DNA of 64,000 bases from an uncultured Clostridia bacterium (GTDB lineage Bacteria; Bacillota; Clostridia; TANB77; CAG-508). Made by a program: the position numbers and the translations under genes. Below, in pieces: positions 43,712 to 52,570 of this stretch (position 1 is its first letter; every line of letters begins with the position of its first letter). The DNA is taken from assembly GCA_934129895.1 (NCBI GenBank), contig CAKOWY010000006.1, forward strand, positions 1-64,000, given 5' to 3'. The notes beneath the pieces are model-generated. The model saw only the letters and a list, made by a program, of their open reading frames with translations, was not told the origin of the DNA and did not search any database.

Positions 43712-44625
43712 AAGAATATATAGTAGATCTAAATGAAAGCGGAAAAAGATTAGATTCTTATATAGCAACTATAGATGAAAACATAACAAGAACACATGCA
43801 CAAAAATTAATTGAAGATGGAAATATATTGGTTAATGGTAAAAAGGCAAAAGTATCATATAAAACTCAAGAAAATGATAAAATATTAGTAGAAATACCAG
43901 AACCAAAACAAATAGAATTAAAAGCACAAGACATTCCAATTGAGATTATATATGAAGATAATGATATCATTGTTGTAAATAAGCCAAAAGGAATGGTTGT
44001 ACATCCTGCAAATGGTAATCCAGATGGAACTTTAGTAAATGCTATTATGGCTATATGTAAAGATAGTTTATCTGGAATTGGGGGAGAAATAAGACCAGGA
44101 ATTGTTCATAGGATTGATAAAGATACATCAGGATTATTAATAGTTGCGAAAAATGATAATGCACATGTAAAAATGAGTGAACAAATAAAAAATCATGAAG
44201 TAAAAAAGACATATATTGCATTAGTTAGAGGTGTATTTAAAGAAAATGAAGCTACAATAGATATGCCAATAGGTAGAAGTATGTCAGATAGAAAAAAGAT
44301 GGCAGTTACCAAAAATGGAAAAAATGCAATAACACATATAAAAGTTTTAACAAGGTTTGATAAGTATACATTATTACAAGTTAATATAGAAACTGGTAGA
44401 ACACATCAGATACGTGTACATTTATCTCAGATAGGTTATCCAATTGTTGGAGATTATACATATTCAAATGGAAAAAATGAGTTTAATGTAATAGGACAAT
44501 GTTTGCATGCTCAAAAATTAGAATTCTATCATCCTATTACACAAAAATATATGTGCCTTGAAGCAGAATTGCCACAATATTTTAAAGATATTCTTGAGCA
44601 ATTAGAAAAAAAAAAAATAAAATAG
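43708..44625 (+). CDS. rluD: RluA-type pseudouridine synthase (RluD-like)
   Basis: Converts uridines to pseudouridine, typically in helix 69 of 23S rRNA for RluD. The 305-residue protein has an N-terminal S4 RNA-binding domain (RLDSYIATIDENITRTHAQKLIEDGNILVNG) and the catalytic domain with the essential Asp in RPGIVHRIDKDTSGLLIVAK, KTYIALVRG, ETGRTHQIRVHL and PIVGDYTY. It overlaps the DUF1836 gene by four bases. A G+C-rich hairpin follows the stop at once. Choice among RluA-family members (RluA, RluC, RluD) is by overall likeness, with RluD most usual in this lineage. Confidence 0.92.
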   Translation: MKEYIVDLNESGKRLDSYIATIDENITRTHAQKLIEDGNILVNGKKAKVSYKTQENDKILVEIPEPKQIELKAQDIPIEIIYEDNDIIVVNKPKGMVVHPANGNPDGTLVNAIMAICKDSLSGIGGEIRPGIVHRIDKDTSGLLIVAKNDNAHVKMSEQIKNHEVKKTYIALVRGVFKENEATIDMPIGRSMSDRKKMAVTKNGKNAITHIKVLTRFDKYTLLQVNIETGRTHQIRVHLSQIGYPIVGDYTYSNGKNEFNVIGQCLHAQKLEFYHPITQKYMCLEAELPQYFKDILEQLEKKKIK

Positions 44626-44647
44626 ACCGGCAAGAGAACCTTGCCGG
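44626..44647 (+). repeat. G+C-rich hairpin directly after rluD
   Basis: CCGGCAAG / CTTGCCGG stem with loop AGAAC. It begins right after the stop codon but has no T-run, so it is more likely an mRNA-stabilising or attenuating element than a complete terminator. Two weaker inverted repeats (CCTTTT/AAAAGG and ATATGCA/TGCATAT) follow before the next gene. Confidence 0.6.
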
Positions 44648-44737
44648 AGAAATCTATATAAAGCCTTTTAGAAAAGTAAAAGGAATTAATATATAATATG
44701 CAAATAAAAGAAAAAAATGCATATGAAGGAGTTTTTT

Positions 44738-45463
44738 ATGCAAGAAAGATTACAAAAATTTTTGGCCGAATGTGGTGTTGCATCAAGAAGAAAGTGTGAA
44801 GAATATATTTTACAAGAAAAGGTTCAAGTAAATGGACAAACAGTTACTGAACTTGGAGTAAAAATTAATCCAGAAGATGATGAAATTACTTTCGATGGAA
44901 ATAAAGTAAAACCAGAAGAGAAAAAAGTATATATATTATTAAATAAGCCAATTGGATATGTAACAACATCTGATGAACAATTTGGGAGAGATAAAGTATT
45001 AGATTTAGTGAAAGTAAAAGAAAGAATAGTACCTGTTGGGAGACTTGATATGTATACATCAGGAGCTTTAATATTAACAAATGATGGAGATTTTGTATAT
45101 AAAGTTACACATCCAAAACACGAGATAACTAAAACATATACAGTTACAGTAAAAGGAATAATAAAAAATGAGGAAGTAGAACAATTAAGAAAAGGTGTAA
45201 AAATAGATGATTATACAACAAAGCCAGCAAAGGTGAAAATATTAAAAACTGATGATGAAAAAAATATATCAAGATTAGAAATTACTATACATGAAGGAAA
45301 AAACAGGCAAGTAAGAAGAATGTGTGAATCAGTTGGAAGAAAGGTATTAGCGTTACATAGAAGTAAAATCGGAAATATAGGAGTAAAAGATATAGAACTT
45401 GGAAAATGGAGATATCTAAAAGATTATGAAGTAAATATGTTAATAAATACAAAAACAACATAG
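44738..45463 (+). CDS. rluB: RsuA/RluB family pseudouridine synthase
   Basis: The second pseudouridine synthase, from the RsuA/RluB/RluE/RluF branch. The 241-residue protein opens with an S4 domain (MQERLQKFLAECGVASRRKCEEYI) and has the catalytic PVGRLDMYTSGALILTNDGD with Asp, KTYTVTVKG, and the closing EGKNRQVRRMCESVGRKVLALHRSKIG. ATG 44738 is chosen because AAGGAG lies six bases upstream and the family starts here; the in-frame ATG 44717 would include that site. RluB-type enzymes modify 23S rRNA near position 2605 in Escherichia coli numbering. Confidence 0.92.
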   Translation: MQERLQKFLAECGVASRRKCEEYILQEKVQVNGQTVTELGVKINPEDDEITFDGNKVKPEEKKVYILLNKPIGYVTTSDEQFGRDKVLDLVKVKERIVPVGRLDMYTSGALILTNDGDFVYKVTHPKHEITKTYTVTVKGIIKNEEVEQLRKGVKIDDYTTKPAKVKILKTDDEKNISRLEITIHEGKNRQVRRMCESVGRKVLALHRSKIGNIGVKDIELGKWRYLKDYEVNMLINTKTT

Positions 45464-45487
45464 AAATTGAAAATATAAAAACAAAAC

Positions 45488-45516
45488 TTGTCTTTAAAAA
45501 GAAAATATAGTATAAT
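45488..45516 (+). promoter_or_regulatory. Promoter of the S1-domain gene
   Basis: TTGTCT, 17-base spacer, TATAAT (preceded by TAG), 31 bases before the start at 45547. Confidence 0.7.
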
Positions 45517-45546
45517 GTAAGATATACAATTTACAAAGGAGAAAAA

Positions 45547-46002
45547 ATGAAAATACAAAAAAACCAAATTATAGATGCTGAAGTTAGTGGTATACAACCT
45601 TATGGAGCATTTGTAAAAATTGAAGATGGAAGAAAAGGATTGATTTTTATAGAAGATTTGTCAGTTGTAAGGATAAAATCACCTGAAGAGAGAGTTAAGA
45701 TAGGGCAAAAAATAAAGTGTAAGGTTAAATCAATTGATCAAGACACTGGAAAAATAAATCTATCATATAAAGAATGTTTAGGTACATGGGAAGAAAATGT
45801 TAAAAATTTTCAAGTTGGAATGACAGTAAAAGGAATAGTAAGAGATACAGAAAAAAATAAAAATGGAGTTTTTATAGAATTAACTCCAAATTTAGTAGGA
45901 ATGACTGAATATAAAAAAGATTTAGAATATGGGCAAAAAGTAGATGTAAAAATAAAAAATATACAGCCAGACAAGAAAAAAGTTAAACTAGTAATTGTCT
46001 AA
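45547..46002 (+). CDS. Protein with two S1 RNA-binding domains
   Basis: A 151-residue soluble protein. Residues 6-75 form a clear S1 domain (QIIDAEVSGIQPYGAFVKIEDGRKGLI, then GQKIKCKVKSIDQDTGKINLSYKE), and residues 89-150 form a second, shorter one (GMTVKGIVRDTEKNKNGVFIEL, then KVDVKIKNIQPDKKKVKLVIV). Related small S1 proteins bind RNA or the ribosome and are often induced by stress. AAAGGAG precedes ATG 45547 and the promoter is clear. No further function can be read. Confidence 0.88.
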   Translation: MKIQKNQIIDAEVSGIQPYGAFVKIEDGRKGLIFIEDLSVVRIKSPEERVKIGQKIKCKVKSIDQDTGKINLSYKECLGTWEENVKNFQVGMTVKGIVRDTEKNKNGVFIELTPNLVGMTEYKKDLEYGQKVDVKIKNIQPDKKKVKLVIV

Positions 46003-46049
46003 TAAGTTTATAAGTAATATTTAAATATTAATAAAAAGGAGGAATAAAT

Positions 46050-46991
46050 ATGGTTGAAGACAACCAAATAAAAGCACAAGTATCACCTTTTGCAATAAGA
46101 GAAGGTGAAATAAAAACATTTGATGGAAAAGATGGATATGTATCTATGAATCAAATAGTACATAAAATTAATATTGGACATATAACAGATATTCATTTTG
46201 CAATATTAGAATTAGTAAATGAGTTTGAGTTTATAACGTCAAGACAAATATATCAAATGTTGGAATGGAAAGGAATAAATCCACAATCACAAGATAAATT
46301 AAATAATAAGCTAGAGCAATTAGTAAAATCAAAAATATTAACAAGATACTATTTTACATCAGAAGAAGGAAAAGGAATTTATAGAATATACTGTTTGGAA
46401 AAAATGGGAAAATATTTATTAAATTCAAAAGAAATTGAATGTAAATGGCAACAAACAGATAATGTAAAACCTGTTCCAATGATAAAGAAAAGATTAGCAG
46501 GAAATCAAACAATAATTGCATATTTAAGAAAAGTTAAAGCATTTGATAGTTATGTTGTAAAACCAACAATACAAGCTAAAATTTCTGGAAAAACATTTAA
46601 AGCAACAGGTGGTTCTGTAAAATTAACAAAAAATAATAAATCAATAGTATTTTTATTTGAAGTAATAAGAAGAGAAGCAGATTGGCAAAAAAAATTAGTT
46701 GATAAAATGAGAATGTATAAAGAATTTTATGAGAATTTTGTTACAGGAGATTCAGGGTATTCAGCAATGCCACAATTAATATTAATTTGTGAAGATGATA
46801 AACATACAGCTGAATCATTTAAAGAAATTGTAAAAGGTGGAGTAGAAATCCCACAAATAAAATTATATTTTACAACAGATTTAAGACAAAACAGTGAATC
46901 ACTTGAAAATACATTAATAGAATTTAAAATTGATGAAACAACAAATAAATATAAGATGTTTAATGTAGAAGTAAAAATTTTAGGCATTTAA
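46050..46991 (+). CDS. Winged-helix plus nuclease-like protein, replication-relaxation type (tentative)
   Basis: A 313-residue protein. Residues 45-110 look like a winged helix (HFAILELVNEFEFITSRQIYQMLEWKG and later LTRYYF) and residues 130-300 like a restriction-fold domain (YLRKVKAFDSYVVKPTIQA, then IVFLFEVIRREADWQKKLVDKMRMYKEFY with Glu-x..Lys spacing). This layout resembles the replication-relaxation (Replic_Relax) family of plasmid and chromosomal proteins. AAAAGGAGG precedes ATG 46050. It lies between the S1-domain gene and an acyltransferase-like gene, without other replication genes, so the real role is unclear. Confidence 0.55.
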   Translation: MVEDNQIKAQVSPFAIREGEIKTFDGKDGYVSMNQIVHKINIGHITDIHFAILELVNEFEFITSRQIYQMLEWKGINPQSQDKLNNKLEQLVKSKILTRYYFTSEEGKGIYRIYCLEKMGKYLLNSKEIECKWQQTDNVKPVPMIKKRLAGNQTIIAYLRKVKAFDSYVVKPTIQAKISGKTFKATGGSVKLTKNNKSIVFLFEVIRREADWQKKLVDKMRMYKEFYENFVTGDSGYSAMPQLILICEDDKHTAESFKEIVKGGVEIPQIKLYFTTDLRQNSESLENTLIEFKIDETTNKYKMFNVEVKILGI

Positions 46992-47008
46992 AAAAAGGGG
47001 AAAAAGGG

Positions 47009-47887
47009 ATGTTTGGACATAGATCAGACGGAAAAAAAGTAAAAAATTTAGAGCCTATTTTTAGAGTAATACCTTCAGTAATGATTGAAAGAAGTGATGC
47101 TCAAGTATATTTTAAACAAGATATACCATTAAAAACAATGGATGAATATATAGAAAGAAAAGCTCAAGAAGGAATTAGAATGTCATATATGAATATCATA
47201 TATGCTGGAATAGTAAGAATAATAAATGAAAGACCAAAGTTAAATAGATTTGTAATGAATGGTACAACATATCAAAGAAATAAAATTTTTGTATCATTGT
47301 CTATAAAAAAGAGTTTAACTGATGAAGGACAAGAAACTGTAGTAAAAATACCATTTAATGGGACAGAAAACATATTTGAAATTAAAGAAAAAGTAGATTC
47401 AACTATTGAAAAAAATAAAGATATAGCAACTTCAAATAAAACAGATAAGTTAGTAAAAATATTAAATATAATTCCAAATAAGTTGATATTGTGGACTGTA
47501 AGAATATTAAATTTTATGGATAAACATGGAATTATGCCCAAAGCAGTTATAAAAGCTAGTCCGTTTCATACAAGTGTATTTTTAACTAATGTTGGTTCAC
47601 TTGGAATTGATAGTATTTATCATCATATTTATAATTTTGGAACAACAAGTTTATTTTTCTCAATGGGAAAAAAGAAGAAGAGCTATATATATGAAGATGA
47701 TGAAATAAAAGAAGAAAAATGTATAACAATTGCATTTGTTGGTGACGAAAGAATTTGTGATGGGCATTATTATGCATCATCATTCAAACAATTGAATAAA
47801 TATTTAAAAAAACCTGAATTACTTGAGAGACTACCAAAAGAAATTGAAGAAGTTAATCAAGATGAAAATGTTGTAGAAACAAATTAA
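47009..47887 (+). CDS. 2-oxoacid dehydrogenase E2 / CAT-like acyltransferase family protein
   Basis: A 292-residue stand-alone chloramphenicol-acetyltransferase-like domain, with no lipoyl or E1-binding part. Conserved blocks: FRVIPSVMIERSDAQVYF, RPKLNRFVMNG, SPFHTSVFLTNVGSLGIDSIYHHIYNFGTTSLFF and the active-site region GDERICDGHYYASSFK. In true E2 enzymes the last motif is HxxxDG; here it is ERICDG (Glu247 in place of His), which as far as I recall is typical for this clostridial subgroup, so activity as an acyltransferase is doubtful. GGGGAAAAAGGG precedes ATG 47009. Neighbours do not suggest a pathway. Confidence 0.82.
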   Translation: MFGHRSDGKKVKNLEPIFRVIPSVMIERSDAQVYFKQDIPLKTMDEYIERKAQEGIRMSYMNIIYAGIVRIINERPKLNRFVMNGTTYQRNKIFVSLSIKKSLTDEGQETVVKIPFNGTENIFEIKEKVDSTIEKNKDIATSNKTDKLVKILNIIPNKLILWTVRILNFMDKHGIMPKAVIKASPFHTSVFLTNVGSLGIDSIYHHIYNFGTTSLFFSMGKKKKSYIYEDDEIKEEKCITIAFVGDERICDGHYYASSFKQLNKYLKKPELLERLPKEIEEVNQDENVVETN

Positions 47888-47919
47888 ATATAAAAAATAA
47901 TAAAATTTATGAAAAAATG

Positions 47920-47948
47920 TTGACTTTGCACTTAAATTGTGATATTAT
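47920..47948 (+). promoter_or_regulatory. Promoter of the tRNA-Arg gene
   Basis: TTGACT, 17-base spacer, TATTAT, about 20 bases before the mature 5' end of the tRNA. Confidence 0.8.
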
Positions 47949-47968
47949 ATTTAAGTGTTAAGAAACAT

Positions 47969-48045
47969 GAGTCAGTAGCTCAGTTGGATAGAGCATTTGC
48001 CTTCTAAGCAAAGGGTCGGGGGTTCGAATCCCTTCTGGCTCACCA
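47969..48045 (+). tRNA. trnR: tRNA-Arg (anticodon TCT)
   Basis: A complete cloverleaf: acceptor stem GAGTCAG with CTGGCTC, D arm GCTC/GAGC with AGTTGGATA loop, anticodon stem TTTGC/GCAAA with loop CTTCTAA (anticodon TCT, 48003-48005), T arm with TTCGAAT and an encoded CCA (48043-48045). TCT reads AGA, the main arginine codon of this genome. A single-gene unit with its own promoter and terminator. Confidence 0.97.
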
Positions 48046-48056
48046 TAACATAGAAA

Positions 48057-48092
48057 TAAAAGAGTTTGTATAATTTTTATACAAACTCTTTT
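48057..48092 (+). terminator. Terminator after tRNA-Arg
   Basis: AAAGAGTTTGTATAA / TTATACAAACTCTTT stem with a three-base loop TTT, followed by T. Confidence 0.9.
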
Positions 48093-48148
48093 GGTATTTA
48101 TGAGATAATAAATAATATTAGCCTATTAACAATATTATAAAAATTTTA

Positions 48149-48177
48149 TGGACAATTTATATTTTATAATATATAAT
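48149..48177 (+). promoter_or_regulatory. Promoter of the rpe gene
   Basis: TGGACA, 17-base spacer, TATAAT, 26 bases before ATG 48203. It probably drives both rpe and pgi. Confidence 0.65.
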
Positions 48178-48202
48178 ATAGACATAAAAAAAGAAAGGAA
48201 TA

Positions 48203-48871
48203 ATGAAAATGATAGAAATATCAACATCAATATTATCAGTAGAAAAAGGAAATGAAGCTGAAACATTTATGCTATTGGAAAAATCAAAGACAGATTATTT
48301 TCATATAGATGTAATGGACGGAAAATTTGTAGAACAAGATACATTTCATAAAATGATGGAATATAGTAATTATATAAAAAGAATATCAAATTTACCATTA
48401 GATGTTCATTTAATGGTAGAAGATGTAGAAACAGCAATTGAAGTATTTTCAGCTGATGAGCCTAATCTTATAACATTTCATATTGAGGCATGTAAAAACA
48501 AAGAAGAAGTTATGAGAAATATCAATCTAATAAAAGAAAAAGGATCAAGAGTTGGAATTGCTATAAAACCATCAACTCCATTGAATGAAATATATGAATA
48601 TTTACCATATATACATACTTGTTTAGTAATGACAGTAGAACCAGGAAAAGGTGGACAAACGCTTATAACAGATATGTTAGCAAAAATAGAAGAACTAAAA
48701 AAATATATTGACGATAGAAATATAGAAATAGATATAGAGGTAGATGGAGGAATAAATTTAAAAACAGCAGAAAGAGTAAAAAAAGCAGGTGCAAATATAT
48801 TGGTTGCAGGAACTGCTATATTAAAAGCAGCTGATTATAAAGTTATTATAGATGAACTAAGACAAAATTAA
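48203..48871 (+). CDS. rpe: Ribulose-phosphate 3-epimerase family protein
   Basis: Interconverts ribulose 5-phosphate and xylulose 5-phosphate in the pentose phosphate pathway. The 222-residue TIM barrel has the metal-binding [42 protein letters not shown] and [11 protein letters not shown] motifs. It is slightly divergent from the usual rpe ([13 protein letters not shown] region, no classic SILSADF), so a related sugar-phosphate epimerase is possible. Ribosome site AAAGGAAT precedes ATG 48203; the second ATG at 48209 is an alternative. The glucose-6-phosphate isomerase gene follows 24 bases later, so both sugar-phosphate enzymes are co-expressed. Confidence 0.85.
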   Translation: MKMIEISTSILSVEKGNEAETFMLLEKSKTDYFHIDVMDGKFVEQDTFHKMMEYSNYIKRISNLPLDVHLMVEDVETAIEVFSADEPNLITFHIEACKNKEEVMRNINLIKEKGSRVGIAIKPSTPLNEIYEYLPYIHTCLVMTVEPGKGGQTLITDMLAKIEELKKYIDDRNIEIDIEVDGGINLKTAERVKKAGANILVAGTAILKAADYKVIIDELRQN

Positions 48872-48894
48872 GTAAAAGAAAGAAGGATAAAAAT

Positions 48895-50202
48895 ATGTTA
48901 AATTTAAAACTAAATTTAAAATATTCTGGAGTACAACAAAAAACAATAATGCAATATAAAGACAAAGTCGAAGAGATACACAATGAATTACATCATAGAG
49001 CTAATGATAGCAAAGATTTTGTGGGATGGCTTGAACTTCCAACAAATTATGATAAAGAAGAATTCGAAAGAATAAAGGCATCTGCAAAGAAAATTCAAGA
49101 AGAATCAGAAGTATTAATAGTAATTGGAATTGGAGGATCATATTTAGGAGCCAGAGCCGTAATAGAAAGTTTAACAAGCACATTTTATAATATGTTACCT
49201 GAAAAAAAGAGAAAATATCCTCAAATACTTTATGTAGGAAATAATTTGAGCCCAAATTATATTAATGATTTAATTGAAGTATTAGGAACAAAAGATTTTT
49301 CTATAAATGTAATTTCTAAATCAGGTACAACAACTGAACCTGCAGTAGCATTTAGAATCTTTAGAGAAATATTAGAAAATCGTTATGGAATAGAAGAAGC
49401 AAGAAGTAGAATATATGTAACAACAGATAAAGAAAGAGGAGCTTTAAAAACATTAGCAGATGAAGAAGGATATGAAAAATTTGTTATTCCTGATAATGTT
49501 GGAGGTAGATATTCTGTTTTAACAGCAGTTGGATTATTACCTATTGCAGTAGCTGGAATTAATATAGATGAATTAATGGAAGGTGCTCAAAAAGCTCAAT
49601 TAAAATATGAAGATCCTAATTTAAAATATAATGCTTGTTATCAATATGCTGTTGTAAGAAATGTATTGTATAAATTATATAAAAATACAGAAATATTAGT
49701 AAATTACGAGCCTAAAATGCATTATTTTACAGAATGGTGGAAACAGTTATTTGGAGAAAGTGAAGGAAAGGATCAATTGGGAATATTTCCAGCAGGTGTT
49801 GATTTTACAACTGATTTACATTCTATGGGACAATATATTCAAGAAGGAAGAAGAAATTTATTTGAAACTGTAATAAGAATTGAAAAGTCTGAATCTGATA
49901 TTGAAATGAAAGAAGATGAAGACGATTTAGATGGTTTGAATTATTTGACAGGAAAAATGCTAAGTTACGTAAATGCAAAAGCAATGGAGGGGACAATTGA
50001 TGCTCATGTAGCAGGAGATGTACCTAATATAGTTATAGAATTACCAAAACTATCAGCAGAAACACTTGGACATTTGATTTATTTCTTTGAAAAAGCATGT
50101 GCAATGTCAGGAATGATTTTAGGAGTTAATCCATTTAATCAACCTGGTGTTGAGAAATATAAAAAAAATATGTTTAAATTGTTAGAAAAACCAGGATATT
50201 AA
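48895..50202 (+). CDS. pgi: Glucose-6-phosphate isomerase
   Basis: Interconverts glucose 6-phosphate and fructose 6-phosphate in glycolysis. The 435-residue protein has [18 protein letters not shown] (sugar-phosphate loop), [18 protein letters not shown], the catalytic Glu region [40 protein letters not shown], and the C-terminal [14 protein letters not shown] with the family Lys. The length is that of the shorter bacterial Pgi. AGAAGGAT precedes ATG 48895. It is paired with rpe and followed by a terminator. Confidence 0.96.
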   Translation: MLNLKLNLKYSGVQQKTIMQYKDKVEEIHNELHHRANDSKDFVGWLELPTNYDKEEFERIKASAKKIQEESEVLIVIGIGGSYLGARAVIESLTSTFYNMLPEKKRKYPQILYVGNNLSPNYINDLIEVLGTKDFSINVISKSGTTTEPAVAFRIFREILENRYGIEEARSRIYVTTDKERGALKTLADEEGYEKFVIPDNVGGRYSVLTAVGLLPIAVAGINIDELMEGAQKAQLKYEDPNLKYNACYQYAVVRNVLYKLYKNTEILVNYEPKMHYFTEWWKQLFGESEGKDQLGIFPAGVDFTTDLHSMGQYIQEGRRNLFETVIRIEKSESDIEMKEDEDDLDGLNYLTGKMLSYVNAKAMEGTIDAHVAGDVPNIVIELPKLSAETLGHLIYFFEKACAMSGMILGVNPFNQPGVEKYKKNMFKLLEKPGY

Positions 50203-50206
50203 AGAT

Positions 50207-50231
50207 AAAGGTGCTGCATAGCACCTTTTTA
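50207..50231 (+). terminator. Terminator after pgi
   Basis: AAAGGTGCT / AGCACCTTT stem with loop GCAT, then TT. Confidence 0.88.
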
Positions 50232-50250
50232 AAAAGAAAGAAGGAGCAAA

Positions 50251-50979
50251 ATGATTGTTGAAAGAGAATACTATGTTAAATTATCAGAAATAGGAAAAGA
50301 AAATAAAATTACTAATAAAGCATTATTAGGTATATTAGAAGATATTGGAGGAGTACATTCTAATATAGCTGGATATGGGATAAAAACAATGGACCAAACA
50401 AGGTTAACATGGATATTAATTGATTGGAAAGTCCAAGTAATAAGAAGACCAGAATATGCAGAAAAAATATTGGCTAGAACTTGGTCAAAAAATTCATTAA
50501 AATGTTATGCATTCCGTGATTTTGAAGTTGCTGATGAAAATGGAAATGTTATAGTTAAAGCAAGTTCAAGATGGGTATTAGTAAATATAGATAATGGAAG
50601 ATTAGAAATGATTGATGATAAAATTCTTTCAAAATATCAACCTGAATTTGACAAATGTGTTTTTGAAGATGAAAATTTTGAAAAATTAAGAGAGCCAGAA
50701 ACATATCAACACGAAATTGAATATGAAATAAAAAGATCAGATATAGATGTAAATCATCACTTACATAATATAAATTATTTAGATTTGGCAAATGAAGCTT
50801 TACCAGATGATGTATATAATAATAATAAAGAATTTGATAATTTTAGAATTTTTTACAAAAAAGAAATAAAACTTGGAGAAAAAGTAAAATGTAAATATAC
50901 ATTTTTAGATGGAAAAAATATAGTAACAATAAAAAGTGAAGATGGAAAAAGGTTACATTCAATAATAGAACTTAACTAA
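50251..50979 (+). CDS. Acyl-ACP thioesterase (FatA/FatB type)
   Basis: Releases fatty acids from acyl carrier protein. The 242-residue protein holds two hotdog domains; the first has LLGILEDIGGVHSNIAGYGI and WKVQVIRRPEY, the second the catalytic Asn/His block DIDVNHHLHNINYLDLANEAL with Asp, Asn and His in the right order. The family (pfam01643) is common in clostridia of the gut, where it sets chain length of released acids. AAGGAGC precedes ATG 50251. It overlaps a strong bidirectional terminator that also serves asnS. It fits with acpS and the FadD-like gene nearby, but there is no operon. Confidence 0.92.
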   Translation: MIVEREYYVKLSEIGKENKITNKALLGILEDIGGVHSNIAGYGIKTMDQTRLTWILIDWKVQVIRRPEYAEKILARTWSKNSLKCYAFRDFEVADENGNVIVKASSRWVLVNIDNGRLEMIDDKILSKYQPEFDKCVFEDENFEKLREPETYQHEIEYEIKRSDIDVNHHLHNINYLDLANEALPDDVYNNNKEFDNFRIFYKKEIKLGEKVKCKYTFLDGKNIVTIKSEDGKRLHSIIELN

Positions 50980-51008
50980 ATTGTTTAGTTAAGTTCTATT
51001 AATTTTTA
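50964..51008. terminator. Bidirectional terminator between the thioesterase gene and asnS
   Basis: AATAGAACTTAACTAAA / TTTAGTTAAGTTCTATT, a 17-base perfect stem with a three-base loop TTG; it includes the thioesterase stop codon. Confidence 0.92.
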
Positions 51009-51014
51009 TATAAT

Positions 51015-52403
51015 TTAGAAATCACAGTTATTTGGTGTTCTAGGATAAGGTATAACATCTCTTATATTTTCAATTCCTGTAATATACATTAATAGTCTTT
51101 CAAATCCTAATCCGAATCCAGAGTGAATATTAGTTCCATATTTTCTTAATTCTAAATACCAATATAATGGATCTGTTTCAATTCCCATTTGTTTCATACG
51201 TGCAACTAATTTATCATAATCTTCTTCTCTTTGAGAACCACCCATAATTTCTCCTGCACCAGGAACTTCAAGGTCAACTGCTGCAACAGTTTTTCCATCA
51301 GGGTTAACTTTCATATAATATGATTTTATATCTTTAGGCCAATTTTTAACAAATACAGGACCATTAAAGTATTCTGTGATGTATTTTTCATGTTCTTTTG
51401 CTAAATCTTCACCATAATCAGGTTGGAATTCCCATGTCTTATCTGCTTTTTTCAAAATATCGATAACATCTTTGTGGTCAATTCTAACGAAATCAGAGTT
51501 TAATAATTTTGTTAATTTATCTTTTAATCCTTTTTCTATAAAACTGTCACAAAAATCAATTTCTTCAGGACAATGTTCTAATACATAATTTACAATGTAT
51601 TTTAAACAATCTTCTTCTATATCCATTAAACCATCTAAATCACAGAAAGATATCTCTGGTTCAATCATCCAAAATTCATTTGCATGTGTTTTTGTATTTG
51701 AATTTTCACTTCTTAATGTTGGACCAAAAGTGTAAATTTTTCCAAATGCAGATGCAAATGTTTCACCATGTAATTGTCCAGAACCTGTTATATATGCTTT
51801 TTTACCAAATAAGTCTTCTGAAAAATCAACTTTTCCATCTTTTTTTGGTAAATCTTCATCGAGATTTAAAGTTGTTAGTTTGAACATTTCGGCTGAACCT
51901 TCACAATCAGCACATGTTATGATTGGTGTGTGAACATATACATATCCTCTTTCTTGAAAGTATTGATGAATTGCAAATGCGGCTATGCTTCTAATTCTAA
52001 ATACGGCATTAAAAGTATTTGTTCTTGGTCTTAAGTGTGCAATTGTTCTTAAATATTCAAAAGAATGTCTTTTCTTTTGAAGTGGATAATCCGTAGGACA
52101 AAGAGCTTCAATTTCTATTGAAGTTGCTTGTATCTCAAAAGGTTGTTTTGCATTTTCTGTAATAACTAATTTCCCTGTAACTTTTAATGTAGAACTTATT
52201 GTTAATTTAGTAATTTCATTAAAATTATTTAAAGTATTATTAAATACAACTTGAACGTTTTTGAAAAAAGATCCGTCATTTATTTCTATAAAACCGAAAG
52301 TTTTTGAATCTCTAACAGTTTTTACCCATCCTTCTAAAGAAATTTCTTTATCAGCATATTTGGCAGTGTTTTTAAATAAATCTTTGATTGTTAAATTTGC
52401 CAT
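51015..52403 (-). CDS. asnS: Asparagine-tRNA ligase
   Basis: Attaches asparagine to tRNA-Asn. The 462-residue class IIb synthetase has the N-terminal OB fold (IKDLFKNTAKYADKEISLEGWVKTVRDSK), motif 1 (RTNTFNAVFRIRSIAAFAIHQYFQERGYVYVHTPIIT), motif 2 near ITGSGQLHGETFASAFGKIYTFGPTLRSENSNT, and motif 3 (GFGLGFERLLMYITG). The Asn specificity follows from ENSNTKTHANEFWMIEPE and the ending PYPRTPNNCDF. AGAAGGAAAT precedes ATG 52403. The upstream promoter is at 52443-52471 (minus). No T-box leader was found. Confidence 0.97.
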   Translation of the reverse strand: MANLTIKDLFKNTAKYADKEISLEGWVKTVRDSKTFGFIEINDGSFFKNVQVVFNNTLNNFNEITKLTISSTLKVTGKLVITENAKQPFEIQATSIEIEALCPTDYPLQKKRHSFEYLRTIAHLRPRTNTFNAVFRIRSIAAFAIHQYFQERGYVYVHTPIITCADCEGSAEMFKLTTLNLDEDLPKKDGKVDFSEDLFGKKAYITGSGQLHGETFASAFGKIYTFGPTLRSENSNTKTHANEFWMIEPEISFCDLDGLMDIEEDCLKYIVNYVLEHCPEEIDFCDSFIEKGLKDKLTKLLNSDFVRIDHKDVIDILKKADKTWEFQPDYGEDLAKEHEKYITEYFNGPVFVKNWPKDIKSYYMKVNPDGKTVAAVDLEVPGAGEIMGGSQREEDYDKLVARMKQMGIETDPLYWYLELRKYGTNIHSGFGLGFERLLMYITGIENIRDVIPYPRTPNNCDF

Positions 52404-52442
52404 ATAATTTCCTTCTTTCTATTGTGTAAATATTATGTTAAG

Positions 52443-52471
52443 ATTATACAATATTATAGGGAAAATTACAA
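52443..52471 (-). promoter_or_regulatory. Promoter of asnS
   Basis: On the minus strand: TTGTAA, 17-base spacer, TATAAT. Confidence 0.7.
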
Positions 52472-52570
52472 GTAAAACGTAAAAATCTTTTACGTTTATG
52501 ATGTAATAATTTTGTAATATGAGATTACATAATAAAACGCATAAAAACCAAATAAATGTAGCATAATAAG

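Noticed and set aside
52404..52570. T-box riboswitch upstream of asnS
   Set aside because: No GGGTGGNACCGCG-like T-box sequence on the minus strand and the leader is too short between promoter and gene.
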